Below, one piece after another: positions 8,710 to 16,119 of a stretch of 16,119 nt of DNA; positions within the stretch are counted from its first letter, which is position 1; the number at the start of each line of letters is the position of its first letter. Location: NCBI GenBank assembly GCA_024626585.1, contig JANKJI010000003.1:164237981-164254099 (forward strand), in the 5' to 3' direction. This DNA is from Ginkgo biloba (lineage: Eukaryota; Streptophyta; Ginkgoopsida; Ginkgoales; Ginkgoaceae). Under the pieces are notes generated by a model. That model was not told the DNA's origin and did not search any database. It saw only the letters and a list, made by a program, of their open reading frames with translations. The position numbers and the translations under genes are program-made.

Positions 8710-10146
8710 TAAATGTGTAGAATTTTATTTCAGCAAATGGAATGTTGTGACCATAGTGCTAGTGGACCAACATGTGCTTCTATGAATATGCAGCTTGTTT
8801 TTTCAAACATGAATTTATCTTGCATATGCATTGGGGTAGTTATTTGAATATCAATAGAAAGCCACAATAGATAATCAATTTATTTGGTTTCAGTTTTCTT
8901 GCCTTGTTGTTTTCTAGGGAGCATGAAAGAGAGTCATGTGTAAGTACATTTTGTAATGAATAATATCAATATATTATCTTACAACCATGGATGGACACTG
9001 TAGCCATTTATATTTGCTTGTGTTTTAGACACTGAAAATAGTATATTTTGAAGATTATCCATACACATCTCAAAAGGCCAAAGCTTGTTTGCCCCATGTA
9101 AAATTCTCAACAGGAGTAAATGTTTTAGGAGTGGTGTGGGATATGGAAAAGCCAGATGTTCAATGATTTTTGGGGAGATTTGGAGAGAAGATATGTGACA
9201 AATCAATGAAATTTTACACCTATAAGAATTGTTGGGAACATTGTAAAACAGTCCTTTGGTGTGTCAAAACTTGAAGCAACCTTAAATGGCCAGAAAAGTG
9301 CATTGGAACGACTAGATATGTAGATGATTTGAATAATTCTTTGTTAAAGAACACTTTATGGGTTATGCAGTGTTGTTGAATTTGTTTATATACATTTCAA
9401 AATAGTTCAGAAGAACATAAACTAAGAGGATGCATCATATATTAACAATCTTGAAAATAATTGTGAGCTATAAAAAGTAGTAGTATTTCCTTGTGTGGAA
9501 GTTTTTTGAAAACACTTCTCTTGTTTGCCCTTGGAAAGTGAAGCAGATGGTTTCTCAAGGTTGGGTATGAACTCAGTCAAGTGGATAAAATTGTTAGGAG
9601 AATGGATGCTGACCAAGAATACATGAGGTTACTGGGGGACCTTATTATTGAAACCAGAGGCAAAATCAACACAATCCTGGCTTTAAAAAACATGCATTAT
9701 GCTTCTAATTAGAAGCAAATTGAGTTCTTTGCTCAATCAGTGTTTCCCTAACAGGATTTCACTAGAAGAGACAGACTAATTCATGATATTCTTATTTAAT
9801 TCCATAAGATAACCTACTATAATTCATGACATGATTTTCTATACTATATCTAAAAAATTTGGAACCCGTACTTCCATCCATCCAACATAAAAATCTAAAA
9901 TCTTTGAGTCAATCATCTTGCCCAAATGGTACAACTTTATGGTCGATTTTCAAAGTGATTTGTACTGAGTTGGGTAATAATTTTATTTACATATAAATAT
10001 GTCTCTTACCATTAAAAAATTTATAGTTTTCTCTTAACACTAGCTATATTAACCATCACACTCTTCCTACAAAATTGATACACAGTATTAGCCATTACAT
10101 TCTTCATGTAGACTCGATGTAGTGAAATCATAGAAATGGCCCATTG
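8710..10146. other. Downstream flank, no recognisable gene
   Basis: Short open frames at 8979-9206 and 9422-9616 (both minus strand) and the plus-strand readings of the same stretch show no known domain. Nothing indicates a second gene downstream of the pseudogene. Confidence 0.4.
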
Positions 10147-10272
10147 TCCTTTGTTATTTCATTTGGAGAACATCATGCCTGCAACACAATGAGGTAGCAC
10201 TGTTGGAGAATATTGTGCTTGCGGCACAAAGAGGTAGCCTATTTTCCTTTGTTGTTCATTTGGAGAACATTT
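10147..10272 (+). repeat. Nested short repeats built on a 40-base unit
   Basis: A 36-base unit starting ggagaacatcatgcctgc and ending gaggtagcac (10165-10200) recurs at 10205-10240 (ggagaatattgtgcttgc to gaggtagcct), a 40-base period. The preceding flank cctttgttatttcatttgga also recurs at 10246-10263 as cctttgttgttcatttgga-like sequence, followed again by gagaacat. The third copy stops after the shared start. Confidence 0.75.
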
Positions 10273-11554
10273 TCGGTTGTTCTAAAGCCATCAACAACAC
10301 TCTTACGAAACCACTACGAACAACACTTAATGGTAGTGCTACTGCACTGTTCCCTTGTTTTTCACTGCACACATCTTGTCAAAATTACCCTTGCTAATGT
10401 GTAATTAACAAGCATAAAAAAATATTAGGGAAGTGGCTGACAAGGAGGATTTATGAAGAAAGTGAAAAAGATATTGGTAGTTGATTCCAGTTCATGGATG
10501 ATGATAGTGGTTAGACGAAACTATTTTTTATATCCAATGGTGGAGCTTACAATTGTCCTCTTAGTTCCTCTGTGATGCTTCCCCTCGAGTCTTATAATGA
10601 TTTCCAAAATATGGAAATAATGATGTGGAGGAGCTCCCAATGGAGCCTTCATAGTGACCTAGAAATGCACCACTGTTATGTGAGTGTGACAGTGGTTATG
10701 TTGTTATGTAGAGTATAACAATGCATAATCATTACTGGATGTTACACCCTACATTATACATAATTATAATATATGTTATAGCATCTGTAATATATATATG
10801 TGTGTGTGTGTGCCTATGTGTGTTAACATTATATTATATTGCTTCTTGGCAAATAAATTCATGCACCTCCATGAGTTGACCAGTTTTTACTCTAGCCATT
10901 GCATAATCATTAAGTGAGCAAAGTTTATCATGGTTCATGTTCTAAGTGCTCATATTTTCAAAATCAACACGGTTTGCATTTTGGCCATTTCAAATGATAT
11001 TTATCTGTATTTGAATGTTTATGTCTATCATGGTCACACGAATTGGCACATGCCCTTAACTTGGGGTTTTAATGTTATATTAAATAGTTCTTTAGTACTT
11101 CAAGCCTATTTCATGGTTAAAAGCATTAATATATGATAGGGTTATACAATGTACTCTTACATTTAATGGTGATTTTATTGGGACTCATTGTAGCATTAAT
11201 GGATTTGAATAATGAAATAAAGGTTTCATTGTAAATATAAGTTAGAGATTTATGTGCTTAACATATTCATGGCAAGGGTTTTAATGCCCCACTCTCCGTA
11301 ATAGAAGGCTTAAAGTAGAGGCTGCTAATAATTTAATGTTGGTTAATATTTCCAAGAATGATGTATGTATGAGAAGTATTGCAATCATAAGACAATTATA
11401 ATTAGTCATAAGATGCTTGTAGTATATGTTAGTGTACCAATTAAATGTATACCATTATCCTACTTTGTGTGTACAAATAAGCTTTAACATTCCAATCTAA
11501 ATGTTCATGCATATGGGAATGCCTTATGCCTTATCTATTGAAAGTGTGTTATTG
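10273..11554. other. No recognisable gene
   Basis: Two overlapping short plus frames (10203-10397, 10213-10404) arise from the repeat just upstream, and another at 10930-11136 has no family resemblance. Only the microsatellite listed separately stands out. Confidence 0.4.
10789..10822 (+). repeat. Compound TA/TG microsatellite
   Basis: A short (TA)n run passes directly into seven TG units (10799-10812), then an interruption cctatgtgtg. Confidence 0.9.
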
Positions 11555-11570
11555 CGACAATTAATTGTCG
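11555..11570. repeat. Perfect 16-base palindrome CGACAATTAATTGTCG
   Basis: Both strands read identically with no mismatch and no loop. No similar copy was noticed elsewhere in the window. It may be a protein-binding site or chance. Confidence 0.85.
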
Positions 11571-13550
11571 TGGGTTTATACTAGTTTATATTATAAATAA
11601 ATGCCACAAGATGGTTAGTCCTTATTATGCTTAAGGAAAAAAAGAAAGCATAAATATATGTCTATAGACGCAATAAGAAAAAGTAAGGTGCATATAATGG
11701 TTGAAATGAGAAATTGAACAAATATTAGATAAAAAGTTAACAATAAGATTAGAGATAGGTTGAAGATTAGCGCTTCAAAATGCATGAATCTAATGTATGT
11801 CCCTTCAAACAAGGATAACGAATATGTATGACAATAGCCTTTTTGAGATAAAAATGCAAAGCCTTCATATTGCCTACCTAGAAAGAAGGCATAAAGGTCA
11901 ATGTAATTAACTCCACAAAAGATGAAGTGAGTATACTAGATATGTACAAGGGAGAGATTCAACCAATTAATTTGGTGATTGGGTCCATGTATTTGATTAC
12001 AATTCTATTCAAATGGGCAAGAGAATTAATGAGCACTGCAAGTGTTGTCATCCTCTTCCTCGTGCAAGCCTATAGAATGTTCTACACTATTGTCTACCCT
12101 TGCAATTTCCACCACCAATGCCTTCGTCTTTTTTGGAATCTAAAAGTAATAACTTGGTAAATAGCTGAAGGAACAAGCTGATTGATTTTTTAATGAAGTT
12201 TCTTCATGCTTATTAGGGTACAAAAATTTCTTTGGTCTTCAAAGATCAATCCCAACACTCTTGGTGAAAACTAATTGGATGTAAAACTTGTAGGTCCTTA
12301 TCATTATGAAAGGATTCATCATGGCTTGGGATTTCGATACACCTTTGAGTAATATGCCTTATTGTACCATTAGTGAAATTGGGACCTTTTTGGCATGGAC
12401 CTTGAAGTTCTTGAAACTCGGGGTTTATTATAAACCACATAGATGCTTTCTAATTGTTGATATTGGATTGATTAGAAAGTAGGAGACCAGTGAAACCATA
12501 TTTAATGGTTGGTGCATGATGGATGTGGACAATCAATATTTTGACCCATGTGGACCAAGGATCATTGCATGTAGAAGATTATTTTCTTATTTCTTTGTGA
12601 CTTGACATGTGGGTAAATATTGTTTTAATTTTATAGAGTCTAATTAGTTATAGGCTTGAAGAGAATGCTTAATGCTTTTGAAAAAATATATTAACAACTA
12701 ATGTTTTAAGTGGTTAACCTAGAATCATGATCACTCTTTTTTTCTAGCAAAAGATATTTTCACAATTCCATGCTTATGTTATTTCTTCCCACATTAAGGG
12801 GTTGACCAAATAATTTTTGTGCTTTCGGGCATCACCCAAACATGTGCTCATACATTGAACACACATTTTCCTAAAATATTTTGATGCAACAAAGTCAAAA
12901 TGTTGAGGAATGTTTAGCTGGGTAAAAAGGAATCTAGTATTCTGCAAGATGTTGAAGACTAGCACTATTATCTTGGTTAGGGTTCAACAAACTTGGATTC
13001 ATCATTTCAAAATTGGTTTTTTCATAGTCATTAAATAGATGAATCAATGAGTGAAGAGGCAGGCATCTAAGAAATAAAAAAAAGCAAGGAAAAGCATGGT
13101 AGTGAATTACATCTTATTAAAAGATGTACCTTGTGTGCTTCTTAAGCCCATTTTGATTTCTTATGACTATAATTTTTCTTATGTGATCATGTACATTCAA
13201 CTTAAAATAATTTGACCTTAGCTCCTATGCAAGCATGTAATCTCCCTAAAATCTAAAGATCATATCATGAGAATCCAAGGATAAATGAACTTAGTCTATA
13301 TCAAGTTCAATTATGCAATTATTTCATGGGCATAACTAATCTTCAAATCTTTAAAGCAATACATGCCCCCCACACACAAAAGTGCAAACCCATGGCAAAA
13401 AATTATCATGAAATATTATTTCATTAATATTGCAATAATAACAATTTGAGTAAAAATAGTTAATATTGAATTAACCATAATCAAAATGTTGAACAACTAT
13501 TGTTGACTTAATACTAACTATTGTTCTAGAAAAATATTTATGAATTTTTT
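11571..13550. other. No recognisable gene
   Basis: Open frames at 11615-11812, 12246-12440 and 12774-12965 (minus) and 11927-12160 (plus) contain no motif I can assign. The base composition is AT-rich throughout. Old unrecognised repeats are likely but not demonstrable by eye. Confidence 0.4.
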
Positions 13551-13570
13551 CATGGCAATTATTTGCCATG
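13551..13570. repeat. Inverted repeat CATGGCAA / TTGCCATG with 4-base loop
   Basis: Two perfect 8-base arms (13551-13558 and 13563-13570) flank ttat. It follows a T-run, not the reverse, so it does not resemble a terminator on the plus strand. Confidence 0.8.
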
Positions 13571-13585
13571 GACATAATAGAGAGA

Positions 13586-13665
13586 GTGTGTTTAGATGCA
13601 CACATGTGTGTGCATGTTCATGGGCATGTGTACATGTAAATAGATGTATATACACCCATCCACAT
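13586..13665. repeat. TG/CA-rich alternating tract with palindrome CACACATGTGTG
   Basis: The stretch is dominated by tg, ca, atg and cat words, with a perfect 12-base palindrome at 13599-13610. It is a decayed microsatellite-like region. Confidence 0.6.
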
Positions 13666-13837
13666 GCATAAAGGATTTGAAAGTATTAATCATATCCTTA
13701 ATAATTTTTCACTTTAAACATGTTGAATTCAATAATTAATTAGGGTTAAATTAAAAAATTCTAAATAATACTAAAAAAGTAATATGAAAATATTTACACT
13801 CTAAACACTTGAATAATAGGTATCCATTTAGCTAAAC

Positions 13838-13920
13838 TTGCGATTAACTATTATTAGTTGAATATTTAACTATGGTTAAGCCAACATTTAATAGTGGTTG
13901 GTTAATAATTAACTATAGTG
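13838..13920. repeat. TTAACTAT-rich imperfect inverted repeat cluster
   Basis: The word ttaactat recurs three times, and TTAAgCCAAC pairs imperfectly with GTTGGTTAA about ten bases downstream. This could be the core of a decayed MITE-like element, but terminal repeats and a target duplication are not evident. Confidence 0.4.
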
Positions 13921-13971
13921 ACTTTTTTATATATGTAAATTGTTTATAAAATAGAAGCATCCAATGAATCG

Positions 13972-14200
13972 TTAATATGAAGAAGTATTTATATTATAGA
14001 TTAACATAAAAGTTTATGAAAAGATGACATATTAAAAGAGAAGATGGTGGAATTGTAACCTCATTAATGAAAAAAATAATACATTAATTATGAAAAAAGA
14101 TTGTTAAATAGAATTCTCATTAATATGAAAAAACACCTCTTAATTAATATGAAGAAATACTTATATTATAGATTAGTTATGAAATGATGGCACATAAAAA
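13972..14200 (+). repeat. Pair of direct repeats about 172 bases apart
   Basis: Copy one (13972-14034) begins ttaatatgaagaagtattta and continues tattatagatta, then a ttatgaaa and gatgacatatta tail. Copy two (14144-14200) begins ttaatatgaagaaatactta with the same tattatagatta, then ttatgaaatgatggcacata. Only two mismatches occur in the first 31 bases. Between them catcattaat-like words recur (ctcattaatgaaaaa, ctcattaatatgaaaaa), suggesting an old tandem array. Confidence 0.8.
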
Positions 14201-14720
14201 AAAAACCATGGCAACCATTTTTTAGGCATGTAAAGAATGGAGAGAGGTATAGAGACTAACAATTTTTTTAGTATTCTAGGCATGTTAAGAGCAATTTCAG
14301 TAGCGATATCATTTACTGTCTAGAACACAATGCAATGGCATGGCTCCTTGCATTGTTAGAGTTCAATAGCCATGGTTGCAGATCTCAATGAGAGTCATTG
14401 GAGTAAGATTAAATACATGTTACGATAACTTGAGAGATTTTTCATGAATTACTTCACGAAAGAGTTGTTAATGTGTATTGATAGCATTACAACAGAAGCA
14501 ATTTGAGATCACTATATGTAGTCGATCCAAACCCATTTATTATTGAATATGGTCAAAATCCTAAAATGAAGAGTTGAAGAGAGCAAAGAAATTATGGCAA
14601 ATATATAGAGATACATTTAAAAAAAAAATTCTTAATCTATCTATTTATGTCAATCAAATCATAACAAAATACCCTACTTATCATGCAAGAGAGATAAAAT
14701 ATAGGCTAAGTATAGTTTGA
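14201..14720. other. No recognisable gene; A-runs
   Basis: This stretch contains an A10 run at 14197-14206 edge and another A-run near 14618-14628, but no protein similarity until the LINE frame begins at about 14721. Confidence 0.4.
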
Positions 14721-15227
14721 TCCCTTAGAGTCTTGTTCAAATTGAGAATCTTTGCTTGGATAGTTATTTACCAGGGGCTTCCTTCTAAAGCTAGGTTGGA
14801 AAAGTCTAGTTGCACGGATTCACAGTGTCCTCATTGTGGGTGACCAGAGACAATTCACTATATATTTTGGGATTACAAATTTGTTAAAACTTGTTGGAAC
14901 ATTGTGAGGGATGAATGGAAATATATCTTCTACAGGCAGTTCTTTTGGAGAGATGTGTTGTTTGGTGACTCTTCCTTTGTTTCTTTGCACCATTTTAGAG
15001 GGGTGTGGCACTGTATTAGAATAATATGTGTTTTTTCCATTTGGAGGGTTCGTTGTAATACTATTTTTAATAATGCCTCTCCCTCGACAATTTCTCTTTG
15101 GGAGTTATTACAGGCTGATCCTAGTTCCTAGGTTAGAGCCAAAGGCTCTCTCCTTAAGAAATATGCTCATGATTGTGATGGTAGAGACCAATCTATCCTA
15201 AGAACGTTCTTTCTATCCTTTAGATAG
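14721..15227 (+). mobile_element. LINE ORF2 3' fragment (zinc-binding RT tail, zf-RVT type), degenerate
   Basis: In one frame it reads FKLRIFAWIVIYQGLPSKAR, then CPHCG, a TGA at 14841-14843, PETIHYIFWD, WRDVLFGD, a tryptophan-rich block ending IWRVRCNTIF, and a tail to FLSFR before TAG at 15225. This is the pattern of the domain that closes the reverse-transcriptase ORF of plant LINEs (FxWLxxxxxLPTxxxL, CPxCG, ETxxHxxxxC, W..I W..R..IF). The last cysteine position is a tyrosine here (WDYKF). Another stop (TAG) lies at 15129. No endonuclease or reverse-transcriptase core is visible upstream and no clear poly(A) tail follows, so this is a 5'-truncated, long-dead insertion or a fragment. Confidence 0.85.
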
Positions 15228-15284
15228 AAGTCACATTGTATTGTATAAATTTTTTATCATGTTAATATAAGAAGCATTAGTCTA

Positions 15285-16119
15285 TCCTATAGAAGTTTTA
15301 CAACTCCAAAAAGCTATGCAGTTAATGAATATTAGTCTATCTTCCCCAATCCCTCAAGAACTTAATCTTGGTGGAATCAACACATAACCCATTCTCATTG
15401 ATGATAATACTAAGACTAAGAAATGATATGCATGGTGAAGTTGTACTTATCCATATTAGCCTATAATTGGTGGACCCTCAACTACTATAAAATTTGTTGA
15501 ATATTCATAAGGTGATCCCCCAAGTGTGGAAAAAAATAAGAATATAATCAATATGAACTATGGCAAAGGAATTCAAAAATGATCAAAGAAAATTGTTCAT
15601 CAACCTCATGAATGTAGTAGGGATGTTTATCAACGTAAAGTACAAGTGTCCTCTTCCCGAATCCCAACTTGGTGATATCCTAATTTCAAATAAATATTTA
15701 TAGCATATATAACACCCTACAATTAGTCTAATAGATCATCGACACAAGGAAGTGGATACATATTCTTCACCATGATCTTATTCATTGCCTTATAGTCAAT
15801 ACACATGTACTGATAACCATCCTTATTAGCTACTAATAAGAACTATAGGCCTAATTAGACCCTTCTCTTATAACTCTAAAATATGCCTCTCTATATCATC
15901 ATTTTCGTCACTAATCTATAATAGATTCCTACATTATCCAATGAATCCCTTGGTTAAATAACAATCCCATGTAAAATGGCCCTTTCTAGGGAAGACCATA
16001 TGGTTGTCTAAAGACATCCTCAAACTCAAAAAATAGTTGTTTGACCTATTGTTTATACTTTTTAATAACTAAATCCAAATTATATCGAGTCTCTAAACTC
16101 AACTCATAATGGCCTCTCA
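15285..16119 (-). mobile_element. Ty3/gypsy reverse transcriptase fragment, degenerate, open at window edge
   Basis: Read on the minus strand from the window end, the remnants appear in the normal order of a Ty3/gypsy polyprotein: EFEDVFRQPYGLP (near 16,010), ERHILEL then EKGLIRPI (near 15,855), CIDYKAMNKI (near 15,795), YPLPCVDDLLD, LKLGYHQVGIREED (near 15,680), PTTFMRLMNN (near 15,600), the active-site segment HIDYILIF (near 15,550), NENGLCVDSTKIKFLRDW, and finally HSFL...NFYR (near 15,290). Many stops and frame changes separate these pieces. At least two segments normally present are missing: the part around the serine- and proline-rich SPxASP region, and the WKTAF...MPFGL segment. The second aspartate of the catalytic YxDD is tyrosine. 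Protease, RNase H, integrase and LTRs are not seen. Confidence 0.88.

Noticed and set aside
8979-9616. A possible second gene downstream of the pseudogene
   Set aside because: Short frames on both strands were read through, and none gave a conserved block or consistent splice sites.
10165-10240. Repeat-spacer pattern considered as a CRISPR-like array
   Set aside because: There are only two full units with a 4-base gap, no unique spacers, and the sequence is from a plant nucleus.
12774-12965. A 63-codon minus-strand frame with several cysteines
   Set aside because: The cysteine spacing fits no zinc motif I know, and there is no supporting context.

Overview
This is a stretch of AT-rich nuclear DNA from a land plant, almost all of it non-coding. 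The plant origin rests on three things. The one recognisable host gene relic is a plant-type M1 aminopeptidase with short GT-AG introns. The right end carries a LINE fragment with the zinc-binding reverse-transcriptase tail common in plant LINEs. It also carries a Ty3/gypsy reverse-transcriptase fragment. The low gene density and many decayed repeats suggest a large genome, possibly a gymnosperm, but that is inference. No open reading frame here looks like an intact, functional protein gene, and I see no bacterial, organellar, CRISPR, rRNA or intact tRNA content.

Layout. Positions 1 to about 4,970 are anonymous repeat-derived sequence. They hold an LTR-like left edge, a degenerate telomere-like run, a purine-rich tract, a tRNA-like (SINE head-like) unit on the minus strand near 3,550-3,610, and a small imperfect tandem repeat near 3,831-3,893. 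Positions about 4,978-8,565 are the centrepiece: a dead, intron-containing copy of the C-terminal half of plant aminopeptidase M1 (APM1, puromycin-sensitive aminopeptidase family). Nine exons can be placed. Seven in-frame stops, one destroyed splice donor and one probable frameshift break it, and the catalytic half is missing. A relic AATAAA lies about 140 bases past the ancestral stop codon. Positions 8,710-14,720 hold no recognisable gene, only a 40-base tandem repeat, a TA/TG microsatellite, palindromes and a pair of direct repeats about 172 bases apart. Positions 14,721-15,227 are the 3' tail of a LINE on the plus strand. Positions about 15,285-16,119 are a decayed Ty3/gypsy reverse transcriptase on the minus strand that runs off the window, so the two elements meet tail to tail.

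Nothing here works together as a system. The window is best read as a graveyard: a segmental (not retrotransposed) duplicate of APM1, cut at its 5' side, embedded among decayed retroelements. All seven pseudogene stops can be explained by C:G to T:A transitions, as expected for long-methylated plant DNA. I looked for an undescribed system and did not find one. The most interesting points are the intron structure of the pseudogene, its mutation spectrum, and one intron that lost its donor but reads through in frame.
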